DNA of 6,429 nucleotides from Porphyrobacter sp. UBA7686. GTDB taxonomy: Bacteria > Pseudomonadota > Alphaproteobacteria > Sphingomonadales > Sphingomonadaceae. A program made the position numbers and the translations under genes. The number at the start of each line of letters is the position of its first letter. Positions within the stretch are counted from its first letter, which is position 1. Under the pieces are notes generated by a model. It ran no database searches and had not been told where the DNA came from. It saw nothing but the letters and a program-made list of their open reading frames with translations. Positions 1 through 5,572 of the stretch are shown here, one piece after another. The DNA lies in assembly GCA_002482865.1 (NCBI GenBank), contig DLGU01000123.1:4815-11243 (forward strand), in the 5' to 3' direction.

Positions 1-1676
1 TCCTTGAAATGGCGCAACCGGCGCAGGCTCGGATCATTGCCATAAGTCGCATCGACGGCGGCGCTGATGGTCGAATATTCCTCCGGGCCCTCAGCCTTAA
101 GCAGCACGGCGAGCCAATCGCGCAGGAAGGCGCGGTTGGCGGGGCTATCGGGAAGCGAGAGCGGATTGAACCCGGTCGGGTCGCCCGGCGCAATGCGGCT
201 GTACCGCCCGCCGATCCCGCGAATGAACAGCTCCGCGCCGCGATCCTTGTCGAACAGGATGGTGCGGGGGCGGAACTTCTGCGCCTGCGCGGCGAGGAAA
301 TTCATCACCACGGTCTTGCCCGAACCGCTTGGCCCGATGACGCTGAAATTGCCCAGATCGCCGTGGTGGAAATTGAAGAAGAACGGCGTCGCGCTGGTCG
401 TTTCCAGCAGCGTCACCGCGTCGCCCCAGTGATTGCCGCTCGCCTGCCCCAGCGCAAAGCCGTGGAAGCTGCCGAAGCCCGCCATATTGGCCGAGGAAAT
501 GAGCGCGCGGCGGACGATATATTCCTCGTTGCCGGGGAACTGCGCCCAGAAGGCGGGTTCAAGATTGGTGTCCTCGCGGACCGCAATCGCGCCAGTATCG
601 GCGAGGGCTGCGGCGCAGGCGGCCATCGCATCGTCGAGCCGGGGCAGCGTCGTCTCGCGCACCAGCACGGTCAAGTGATGGTCACCAAAGCCCACCGCCC
701 CATTGCCCAGCGCGTCACGCGCGGCGAGCATGTCGGCCCGTTCGGCAGCGGCTTCCTCGTCCACGGAGCGGGAACGGCGCAAGGCGAGATCAATGCGTTC
801 CTTGGCGGTGGTGCGTTCGTTGGGGGCGTAGCTTTCGGTCACCACCATCTCGAACGGCAGGCGCAGGAGATTGTCGAGCAGGCCGGGCGAAGTCGCCTCG
901 GGGTAGTCCTTCAAACCGAGGATCGCGGCGAAATCGGGCGCGGCGCTCCCGCGAAGCTCCATCGCGTCAAGCCCGAAGGAGGCGCGGCGATAGGGCAGCA
1001 TGTGGCCGATATCGGTCTCGGGCGAAGGGCGGCGCACCGGGCGCATCTCGCCGTTGTAGAGTGCCGAAAGCAGCTCCAGCATTTCCGAATTGGTCCCGCC
1101 ATCGCTGCTGCTTGGCGATTGGTAATCGCCCAACACCGCCGCGCCGTAATTCTGGAGCGAGGCGACGAGACCCGTGATCGCCGCCTTGAGGCTGCGGATG
1201 TCCTTAGCATCGGCCTCGGGTTCGTCCTGGCCCTGCCGGGAGAAGAACTTGGAAACCCGCTCCGGCAGGCCGGTCTTGCCGCGCGCAGGGCGGCGGATCA
1301 GGGTGACGAACTGGTCATTGATGAAGAGCGATCCACCCGCCAGCCGCTGCTTCCAGCGCGCGTCGATATGGCGCGACAGGGCATCGGGAAATTCAGCCTC
1401 CAGTTCCACTTCCACCCGGCGGCGAATGACGTGGTGATACATCACGAACCGCGCATCGAGCGTGCTGCGAAGCATGACCTCACGCGTCGCGGCGTGAGCG
1501 TTCAGAGCGTCAGAATCCTCGGTTTCGAACAGCAGGCCGGGCACCTGAATGGCGCTCATCACCGAACCATCGCGCAGCAGCACGGTGTTCTCGTCAACCA
1601 GGCGCGCATAGGGCAGGCGGTCGCCGACGCGGGCTTCCTTGGCGCTCCAGGCGGCGGCTCCGATCCACTTCACCAT
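1..1676 (-). CDS. virB4: VirB4-family T4SS ATPase, N-terminal 558 residues (runs off the window)
   Basis: VirB4 is the conserved inner-membrane/cytoplasmic ATPase that powers pilus assembly and substrate transfer in type IV secretion. The visible part starts MVKWIGAAAWSAKEARVGDR and contains the family-type N-terminal region (about residues 1-400: LPYARLVDENTVLLRDGSV, ALYNGEMRPVRRP, FEMVVTESYAP), then FFFNFHHGDLGNFSVIGPSGSGKT. The Walker A motif GPSGSGKT is at residues 448-455 (positions 335-312), followed by RTILFDKDRGAELFIR. Family members are usually about 780-820 aa, so Walker B and the C-terminal third lie beyond the left edge. The start is the ATG at 1676, preceded by AAGGA with a 9-nt spacer. 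An in-frame TAA (the virB3 stop) five codons upstream excludes any earlier start. It lies 12 nt after virB3 in a virB1-B2-B3-B4 row. No frameshift or internal stop was seen. Identity is near certain; whether the system moves DNA or protein cannot be told here. Confidence 0.95.
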   Translation of the reverse strand, partial: MVKWIGAAAWSAKEARVGDRLPYARLVDENTVLLRDGSVMSAIQVPGLLFETEDSDALNAHAATREVMLRSTLDARFVMYHHVIRRRVEVELEAEFPDALSRHIDARWKQRLAGGSLFINDQFVTLIRRPARGKTGLPERVSKFFSRQGQDEPEADAKDIRSLKAAITGLVASLQNYGAAVLGDYQSPSSSDGGTNSEMLELLSALYNGEMRPVRRPSPETDIGHMLPYRRASFGLDAMELRGSAAPDFAAILGLKDYPEATSPGLLDNLLRLPFEMVVTESYAPNERTTAKERIDLALRRSRSVDEEAAAERADMLAARDALGNGAVGFGDHHLTVLVRETTLPRLDDAMAACAAALADTGAIAVREDTNLEPAFWAQFPGNEEYIVRRALISSANMAGFGSFHGFALGQASGNHWGDAVTLLETTSATPFFFNFHHGDLGNFSVIGPSGSGKTVVMNFLAAQAQKFRPRTILFDKDRGAELFIRGIGGRYSRIAPGDPTGFNPLSLPDSPANRAFLRDWLAVLLKAEGPEEYSTISAAVDATYGNDPSLRRLRHFK

Positions 1677-1685
1677 GAGATGGCG

Positions 1686-1690
1686 TCCTT
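1686..1690 (-). promoter_or_regulatory. virB4 ribosome binding site overlapping the virB3 stop
   Basis: AAGGA on the minus strand overlaps the TAA of virB3 (1689-1691) and sits 9 nt before the virB4 ATG. Ribosomes ending virB3 would stop on the virB4 Shine-Dalgarno, which favours coupled translation of the two interacting products. The coupling is inference. Confidence 0.6.
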
Positions 1691-2000
1691 AAGGCGCATA
1701 GGAATTGCATCCCCAGCGCTTGAAATTGGGAACGCGCGGGCATTTCGAAACCTTGGTGATCCACAGGTCGAAAACGCGCGGTTCGCGCAGCGAGGCGAAA
1801 TAGCCGATCACGTGCATCACGCCGGGCACAAGCAGAAAGACAACGATCAGCAGGCCGTTACTGATCAGGAAATTGCGAAGGATCAGAAACGCGATCGTCG
1901 TCACCATCATGTTGATGATGAAAAAGTTCATCGTCACGCCGAGAAACATCTGCGGCCGCGTCAGCGAACGGTGGACCGGTTGGCGGATCAGCTCGCTCAC
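1689..2000 (-). CDS. virB3: VirB3-family T4SS inner-membrane protein
   Basis: VirB3 is a small inner-membrane subunit that works with VirB4 at the base of the type IV secretion channel. The 103-aa product has the family opening LIRQPVHRSLTRPQMFLGV (residues 4-22), two hydrophobic segments (about 24-41 and 50-67), the conserved EPRVFDLW (73-80) and a polar tail CPRVPNFKRWGCNSYAP. The length is normal. The start is GTG at 2000: the next Met (residue 18) would remove the conserved LTRPQM segment, so the GTG start is preferred. No clear Shine-Dalgarno precedes it. The virB2 stop is only 6 nt upstream and in the same frame, so translation probably depends on coupling to virB2. It is followed 12 nt later by virB4, again in the same frame. 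Confidence 0.93.
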   Translation of the reverse strand: MSELIRQPVHRSLTRPQMFLGVTMNFFIINMMVTTIAFLILRNFLISNGLLIVVFLLVPGVMHVIGYFASLREPRVFDLWITKVSKCPRVPNFKRWGCNSYAP

Positions 2001-2006
2001 GGACGC

Positions 2007-2318
2007 TTAACCCGCAGCCGACTGGATGCCGGCGACGATGGTGGTCGCGCCGAACAGGATGAACACGCCGATGATCACAGTCGCGCCAAAGCGCCAGTTC
2101 ATCCGGCCGGTCAGCATCATGAAGCCAATCGCCGCAACTGCCATCACCGCAATCGTGGTCGCGACCGTGCCGAGCAACGTGCCTTGCAACCACAGCAGCG
2201 CATTGTTGATCGGGCCGGAGCCGGCTGGATCGGCAGTTTGCGCAAAGGCAACGCTCGGTGTGAGCGCCAGCACGAGGGTAGCAGCAATACGGGCAGGAAG
2301 ACGGAACAGCGACATCAT
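2007..2318 (-). CDS. virB2: VirB2-family T4SS major pilin (TrbC/VirB2)
   Basis: VirB2 pilins form the extracellular T-pilus and are stored in the inner membrane before polymerisation. This 103-aa precursor has a long signal peptide (residues 1-26, basic RLPAR, hydrophobic core LVLALTPSVAFA, likely cut AFA|QTADPA). A mature pilin of about 77 aa follows, with an amphipathic start (GSGPINNALLWLQG), TM1 about 48-69, a short positive loop TGRMNWRFG (70-78) and TM2 about 79-98. This two-helix hairpin with a basic cytoplasmic loop is typical of the family. Two adjacent ATGs (2318 and 2315) are possible. The only Shine-Dalgarno-like bases (GAG) are 2 nt from the first and 5 nt from the second, so the second may be the true start, with little effect on the product. 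It lies 38 nt after the transglycosylase gene and 6 nt before virB3. Confidence 0.92.
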   Translation of the reverse strand: MMSLFRLPARIAATLVLALTPSVAFAQTADPAGSGPINNALLWLQGTLLGTVATTIAVMAVAAIGFMMLTGRMNWRFGATVIIGVFILFGATTIVAGIQSAAG

Positions 2319-2356
2319 TTCTCGGTCATTCTTTCATGTGGTTTGAACGCCGCCGG

Positions 2357-3022
2357 TCACTGGCCGACGATACGCGAATGGTTGGCGAGCCGCCCCATAA
2401 TGGCGGTAACATACTGCTTTGTCTCGCGGATATTGGGGATACCCCCAGCTCGTTCGACCCGGCCCGGCCCAGCGTTGTAAGCGGCCAGCGCCTTTTCCAG
2501 ATTGCCGCCAAACCGGTCGAGCTGTTCGCGCAGATACCGTGCTCCGCCTTCGAGATTGGCGAAGGGATCGTGCGGGTTCACCCCGAGATAGCGCGCGGTG
2601 CCCGGCATCAGCTGGGCGAGCCCCTGTGCGCCTACAGGCGAGACCGCGTTCTCGTTCCAGCGGCTTTCCTGCCATACCAGCGCTTCGAGCAGGCTCGGCG
2701 ACAGGTCGAACCGGACGGCGAGCTCAAGGATTTTGGCGTGATAGCGCAGTGGTATCCCGGCGGCATGGCGCGCAGGATCGGCAATGGCGTGTTCGGGGAG
2801 CGAAGGAGCCTCGGCAAAGTCGAGGTCTGCTGCGGTGAGCGGCACGGAAGATGCGGTCTCGGGATCGACCGGAACAGGCGGGGCGAGAGACTGGCCCGCA
2901 AGCGGCCCTGCCACCCAGCGCGCGCCGTCAGCGCCCAGTTCGAGCACGTCCGCCTGCGCCTGGGATGCAAGCCCGAGTGCAACAGTAACAATCATGACGC
3001 GGCAAGCCGCGGCGAGAATCAT
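2357..3022 (-). CDS. virB1: VirB1-like periplasmic lytic transglycosylase (SLT domain)
   Basis: This is a peptidoglycan-cleaving enzyme that would open the wall locally so the T4SS can cross it. The 221-aa product begins with a signal peptide (residues 1-24, likely cut AQA|DV). A variable Pro/Ala/Glu-rich stretch (about 25-90) follows, then a C-terminal SLT/lysozyme-like domain (about 92-215). Family motifs visible are ALVWQESRWNENAVSP with the probable catalytic Glu119, GAQGLAQLMPGTA (131-143), the GGARYLREQLDRFGGN helix (159-174) and AYNAGPGRV (181-189). The start at 3022 is supported by GGAGGG 7 nt upstream; an internal Met10 lacks such a site. It is first in the virB row, as virB1 is in classical VirB operons, and 38 nt before virB2. 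A general SltY-type housekeeping role is less likely given small size and context. Confidence 0.92.
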   Translation of the reverse strand: MILAAACRVMIVTVALGLASQAQADVLELGADGARWVAGPLAGQSLAPPVPVDPETASSVPLTAADLDFAEAPSLPEHAIADPARHAAGIPLRYHAKILELAVRFDLSPSLLEALVWQESRWNENAVSPVGAQGLAQLMPGTARYLGVNPHDPFANLEGGARYLREQLDRFGGNLEKALAAYNAGPGRVERAGGIPNIRETKQYVTAIMGRLANHSRIVGQ

Positions 3023-3116
3023 GTCTCGGCCCTCCAGAATATCTCCCTTTGTCTATCCTAAATGACACGCAGGTGACAGTCTTGCGAAAGCCCCGCCGCC
3101 AGCCTTCGGTGCGGGC
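3023..3116 (-). promoter_or_regulatory. Upstream region of the virB operon, with Pho-box-like direct repeat
   Basis: This is the region between the TPR-gene terminator and virB1 and must hold the operon promoter. I see no convincing -35/-10 pair; TAGGAT (3060-3055 on the minus strand) is a weak -10 candidate. The clearest element is the minus-strand repeat CTGTCAC-CTGC-GTGTCAT at 3079-3062, two heptamers with an 11-bp period, matching the PhoB consensus CTGTCAT-N4-CTGTCAT at 12 of 14 repeat bases. The virB1 Shine-Dalgarno GGAGGG is at 3035-3030. PhoB binding is a hypothesis from pattern only. Confidence 0.45.
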
Positions 3117-3155
3117 AGCAAAACGGGCGAGCTGCCCCCTGCAGCCCGCCCGTTT
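3117..3155 (-). terminator. Likely intrinsic terminator of the TPR gene
   Basis: A long inverted repeat: arm 3121-3129 (AAACGGGCG on the plus strand) pairs with 3147-3155. After one mismatch the stem continues with GCTGC (3131-3135) pairing GCAGC (3141-3145) around a 5-nt loop. On the minus strand the stem ends in TTTT, then GCT, so the T-run is short. It lies 35 nt past the TPR stop and before the virB1 upstream region, a good place to insulate the two same-strand units. Confidence 0.6.
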
Positions 3156-3189
3156 GCAGCCTCAGTGCGACCCGAGGGCCGCGTTGCAA

Positions 3190-3588
3190 TCAATCGCGAA
3201 GGGTCAGCTGTTCGCCGCGCATCGCGGGCGCGCGGAACTCGCCGCGCTCGAGCATCTTGATCGCCTTGCGGGCCAGACGGCGCGAATCGGTGGCGCTGCC
3301 ATCCGCGGTGTCGAGTTCGACCACTTCGTGGCAGGCCAGGGCCGCTTCGAACGCATCCCGCGCCTTCACGTCGTCACCCGCCTGCGCATAGGCGATGCCG
3401 AGATTGATCAGCACGGCGGCGTCATGCGGATCGGCCGCGCTCGCCTTCTGAAGCGTCGCCAGCGCCTGTTCGGCACGGCCAGCGGCGAGCGGCTGTACCG
3501 CCAGTTCCGGATCCTTGAGGTGAGCGGAAGGGGCCCCTGCCAGCGGGGTCGCAGCAAACAGCGCGAGTGCGAAAGCGGTAACGGACAT
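3190..3588 (-). CDS. Small exported TPR-repeat protein
   Basis: The product is 132 aa. Residues 1-19 form a signal peptide (hydrophobic VTAFALALFAATPLAGA), so it is probably periplasmic. Residues 36-85 form one to two tetratricopeptide helices: AGRAEQALATLQKASAADP, then AVLINLGIAYAQAGDDVKARDAFEAAL, with the usual Gly/Ala/Ala TPR positions. A C-terminal part (about 86-115, CHEVVELDTADGSATDSRRLARKAIKMLERG) follows. TPRs bind protein partners; no enzyme motif is seen. The start at 3588 is preceded by AGGAG with an 8-nt spacer. It is transcribed divergently from the lipoprotein/TonB-receptor pair and is separated from virB by a terminator. I infer that it belongs functionally with the receptor system rather than with the T4SS. 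I have an impression, unverified, that similar short TPR proteins sit beside TonB receptors in sphingomonads. Confidence 0.85.
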   Translation of the reverse strand: MSVTAFALALFAATPLAGAPSAHLKDPELAVQPLAAGRAEQALATLQKASAADPHDAAVLINLGIAYAQAGDDVKARDAFEAALACHEVVELDTADGSATDSRRLARKAIKMLERGEFRAPAMRGEQLTLRD

Positions 3589-3658
3589 CGGCGTGGCTCC
3601 TGTGTGAACGATGCAGAAGATGACTCACTTGCAAGGCCGATGCAACAAAACTGAAACA

Positions 3659-3679
3659 TTGTAATTTATTTGTAATTTA
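3659..3679 (+). repeat. Tandem direct repeat TTGTAATTTA x2, period 11
   Basis: Two exact copies of TTGTAATTTA (3659-3668 and 3670-3679) are separated by one T. The 11-bp spacing puts both copies on the same DNA face, as for a tandem-binding response regulator. Each TTGTAAT matches the Pho heptamer CTGTCAT at 5 of 7, with AT-rich spacers, and CCGTCAT (6 of 7) follows at 3682-3688. The segment TTAT-N7-TTAA (3666-3680) is also one base off the CtrA consensus TTAA-N7-TTAA. The repeat itself is certain; the binder is not known. Confidence 0.8.
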
Positions 3680-3756
3680 AGCCGTCATCTCTCTGATTTT
3701 GCACACTTTTAATGTTACGATCTCGCGCGCTGCATCCCGCTGCTTTTCGCGCGGCT

Positions 3757-3786
3757 TTGTCGCATTTGTCTTTCTTCGGTCATAAT
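3757..3786 (+). promoter_or_regulatory. Candidate sigma70-type promoter for the lipoprotein gene
   Basis: TTGTCG (3757-3762, 4 of 6 to TTGACA) and CATAAT (3781-3786, 5 of 6 to TATAAT) are separated by 18 bp. Start of transcription would fall near 3793, directly against the palindrome at 3795-3810, leaving a leader of about 115 nt before the GTG. This is a consensus match only. Confidence 0.4.
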
Positions 3787-3793
3787 CGCTGAA

Positions 3794-3830
3794 CTGACAC
3801 ACGTCTGTCATGATGCAAGAATTCTGTCAT
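3794..3830 (+). promoter_or_regulatory. Candidate operator: 16-bp dyad / Pho-like repeat plus extra half-site
   Basis: TGACACACGTCTGTCA (3795-3810) is a palindrome with a single mismatched pair near the centre. The same bases read as a direct repeat, CTGACAC-ACGT-CTGTCAT (3794-3811, period 11), match a Pho box at 12 of 14. Another exact CTGTCAT is at 3824-3830, offset 19 bp. The position fits either a repressor dimer at the start site of the candidate promoter or an activator of a promoter further downstream. The regulator is not identified. Confidence 0.45.
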
Positions 3831-3908
3831 GGCCGCCCCCTAGCGAGCCCCCAGCGCAACAAACTTCGCGCCTAACTCGATTCTCGGCTCAAGAGGGGAC
3901 CGCTCGCT

Positions 3909-5474
3909 GTGAAAAACTTTCAACGCACTCTGATCATGGGTTGCAGTCTGGTCGCTCTGGCTGGCTGCGGCGCGGATGAAATCGTCTCGCCGGGCACCAG
4001 CGGCGACATCATCATCAACAATCCGGCCCCGACGCCCACCCCGACCCCGACGCCGACCCCGACTCAAGCGCTGGTCACACCGGCGGCTGGCTGCCCGACC
4101 ATCACCACGGCTGGCGGCCTGACCGATGCTGGCACGCTGTCCGGCCCGACCGGCACGTACCGCGTCTGCCAGCTGCCTGCCCGCTTCACCAGTTCGGACA
4201 CGCTGCGCTTCATCCGCGGCCTAGTCTATCAGATTCCCGGCCGCGTCGAAGTCGGCGCGGATCGCGGCTTTGCCAGCACTGGCACTACGGTCACGCTGAC
4301 GGTTGAACCGGGCGTGGTCCTGTTCGGCCAGCAAGATTCCTATCTTGTCGTGAACCGCGGCAACGCGATCCAGTCGAACGGCACCGCCGATCGTCCGATC
4401 ATCTGGACCAGCCGCGATAACATTCAGGGTCTCGCCAGCGACAATGATCAGCAGCAGTGGGGCGGCGTCGTGCTGCTCGGCCGCGCGCCGATTTCGGATT
4501 GCTCGACTGGTGTGTTCAACACCACTGCCAACCCCAACGCCAACCCGACTTGCGAAGGTCGGTTGGAAGGCGCGGCGGTTGCCACCCCGTTCGGCGGTGC
4601 GAACGCGGCGGACAGCTCAGGCTCGTTCCGCTTCAACCAGATCCGCTTCTCGGGCTTCGAGCTGGCGCCGAACAACGAGCTTCAGTCGCTCACCACCGGC
4701 GGCGCAGGTTCGGGCACGGTGATCGAGAACCTCGTCTCGTTCAACAGTTCGGATGACGGCGTCGAGTTCTTCGGCGGCGGGTTCAACGCCCGCAACTTTG
4801 CGATCATCGGCGCGTCGGACGACTCGCTCGACGTCGACACCGGCGCGATCGTCAACCTCGACACCGTGATCGCGGTGCAGCGTTCGACCACCGGTGACCG
4901 CGCGATCGAACTCGATTCGCCCAACGTTGCCGACCGTACGCCTTCCAACGCGATCCCGCAGACCCGCTTCCAAGTGAACAACTTCACCTTCGTGATGCGT
5001 GACGGCGCGCCGCAGGTTGTCCAGGCGCGCGGCGGTGCGGCGCTCGGCCTCACCAACGGCGTGATCAACGCCGGCACCAACCACTGCTTCCAGATCGACG
5101 AGCCCACCACGCTCGCCGCAATCATCGGCGTAGATTCGGTGGTCGGCGATTGCCCGGCGACTGATCCCATCCGCGGCGGCGGCGGCAACAGCAATGCCGA
5201 CGTTGCGGCGCGCATCAATGCAGGCACCAACAACAACCTCGCCTTCGCGATCACGCTCACCAATGGTGTGGTCAACGGCGCGGGCGAAACCGGCCGGACG
5301 GCCTTCAACGCCAACACCCGTGCGACCTTCTTCCCGACCCGCACCTTCGTCGGCGCGATCCAGAACGGCGCGGCGCTGACCACCATCTTCGGCAACTGGA
5401 CCTGCAACTCGTCGATCCAGAACTTCGGCAGCGCGACCGGCGCCTGCACTTCGCTTCCGGTCTACCCGGCCTAA
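3909..5474 (+). CDS. Outer-membrane lipoprotein with beta-helix-like body, TonB-receptor partner
   Basis: The 521-aa product starts at GTG 3909, with GAGGGG 10 nt upstream. A signal peptide ends in the lipobox LAGC (17-20); Cys20 would be lipidated. Residue +2 is Gly, not Asp, so sorting to the outer membrane is likely. A linker with six Pro-Thr pairs (41-52) lifts the body from the membrane. The body (about 60-521) is rich in Gly, Asn, Thr and Val with beta-helix-like text (VEPGVVLFGQQDSYLVVNRG, NGTADRPIIWTS, WGGVVLLGRAP). It has acidic motifs DDGVEFFGG (282-290), DDSLDVD (304-310) and RAIELDSP (331-338), a pattern I recognise from uncharacterised lipoproteins and secreted proteins coded beside TonB receptors. 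No catalytic site is evident. Eight Cys outside the lipobox fall into four close pairs (62/87, 198/215, 393/415, 499/513). The receptor gene follows 98 nt later, implying a capture role like SusD in SusCD, though the fold differs. Substrate unknown. Confidence 0.85.
   Translation: MKNFQRTLIMGCSLVALAGCGADEIVSPGTSGDIIINNPAPTPTPTPTPTPTQALVTPAAGCPTITTAGGLTDAGTLSGPTGTYRVCQLPARFTSSDTLRFIRGLVYQIPGRVEVGADRGFASTGTTVTLTVEPGVVLFGQQDSYLVVNRGNAIQSNGTADRPIIWTSRDNIQGLASDNDQQQWGGVVLLGRAPISDCSTGVFNTTANPNANPTCEGRLEGAAVATPFGGANAADSSGSFRFNQIRFSGFELAPNNELQSLTTGGAGSGTVIENLVSFNSSDDGVEFFGGGFNARNFAIIGASDDSLDVDTGAIVNLDTVIAVQRSTTGDRAIELDSPNVADRTPSNAIPQTRFQVNNFTFVMRDGAPQVVQARGGAALGLTNGVINAGTNHCFQIDEPTTLAAIIGVDSVVGDCPATDPIRGGGGNSNADVAARINAGTNNNLAFAITLTNGVVNGAGETGRTAFNANTRATFFPTRTFVGAIQNGAALTTIFGNWTCNSSIQNFGSATGACTSLPVYPA
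4029..4064 (+). repeat. Pro-Thr codon repeat (6 units)
   Basis: Six in-frame Pro-Thr units of 6 bp each (CCG/CCC plus ACG/ACC/ACT) encode a stiff extended linker just after the lipidated N-terminus. The units differ at third positions, which lowers slippage compared with a perfect repeat, but copy number may still vary between strains without breaking the frame. Confidence 0.85.
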
Positions 5475-5479
5475 GCGGC

Positions 5480-5534
5480 GAAAATGACACGGTCGGGGGA
5501 GACGCAGCTTCATCGCCGCGCCTCCCCCATTTTC
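5480..5534 (+). terminator. Intergenic hairpin between lipoprotein and receptor genes (attenuator or weak terminator)
   Basis: GGGGGAG (5495-5501) pairs with CTCCCCC (5522-5528) around a 20-nt loop, followed by ATTTTC. Outer arms GAAAAT (5480-5485) and ATTTTC (5529-5534) can also pair, leaving a 9-nt bulge on the left side. It begins 5 nt after the lipoprotein stop. The stem and T-run resemble an intrinsic terminator, yet the receptor gene follows only 38 nt later. Partial termination, giving more lipoprotein than receptor, or 3' end protection are both possible. Confidence 0.5.
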
Positions 5535-5556
5535 ACATACAGACTGACCATTTCAT

Positions 5557-5563
5557 GAGGGGG
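5557..5563 (+). promoter_or_regulatory. Ribosome binding site deciding the receptor start
   Basis: GAGGGGG lies 9 nt before the ATG at 5573. An earlier in-frame ATG at 5555 overlaps this site and has no Shine-Dalgarno of its own, so 5573 is chosen as the start. Confidence 0.65.
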
Positions 5564-5572
5564 TCCTCACCT

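Larger units (their letters stand above)
3589..3908. promoter_or_regulatory. Divergent intergenic control region (320 bp)
   Basis: No gene is visible here. From left to right it holds: the TPR Shine-Dalgarno (3597-3601, read on minus); an AT-rich 11-bp-period tandem repeat (3659-3679); a candidate plus-strand promoter (3757-3786); a near-palindrome (3795-3810) with a further CTGTCAT at 3824-3830; a short imperfect 12-bp direct repeat built on GCCCCC (3835-3858); and the lipoprotein Shine-Dalgarno GAGGGG (3893-3898). The AT-rich part stands out from its GC-rich surroundings. I could not place a convincing TPR-gene promoter on the minus strand. Confidence 0.7.

Noticed and set aside
2316..2330. 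Four-codon mini-ORF (ATG ACC GAG AAA TGA) whose stop overlaps the virB2 start
   Set aside because: It could couple translation, but it has no good ribosome site and such short frames are common by chance.
9..2480. Very long open frame (823 codons) on the plus strand across virB4 to virB1
   Set aside because: It is the exact codon-opposed frame of virB2, virB3 and virB4, which all share one phase. A stop there needs TTA, CTA or TCA in the real genes, codons avoided in GC-rich DNA. The translation is Arg/His/Ala-rich with no domain, and the opposite strand encodes clear VirB proteins.
2336..3061. 241-codon plus-strand frame opposite the transglycosylase
   Set aside because: The minus strand has a signal peptide, catalytic Glu and family motifs with a strong ribosome site; the plus frame has none of these.
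3049..3654. 201-codon plus-strand frame over the TPR gene and its flanks
   Set aside because: It runs through the terminator hairpin and intergenic DNA, has no protein-like pattern, and the opposite strand has a TPR protein with signal peptide and Shine-Dalgarno.
4617..5513. 298-codon open frame on the minus strand opposite the lipoprotein gene
   Set aside because: Again the codon-opposed frame of a GC-rich gene; low-complexity Arg/Val/Glu composition, no recognisable motif, and the plus-strand gene has a signal peptide, lipobox and good context.
5555..5572. Earlier in-frame ATG for the TonB receptor (adds six residues)
   Set aside because: This ATG overlaps the GAGGGGG that serves the ATG at 5573 and has no Shine-Dalgarno itself; the signal peptide is better formed from 5573.
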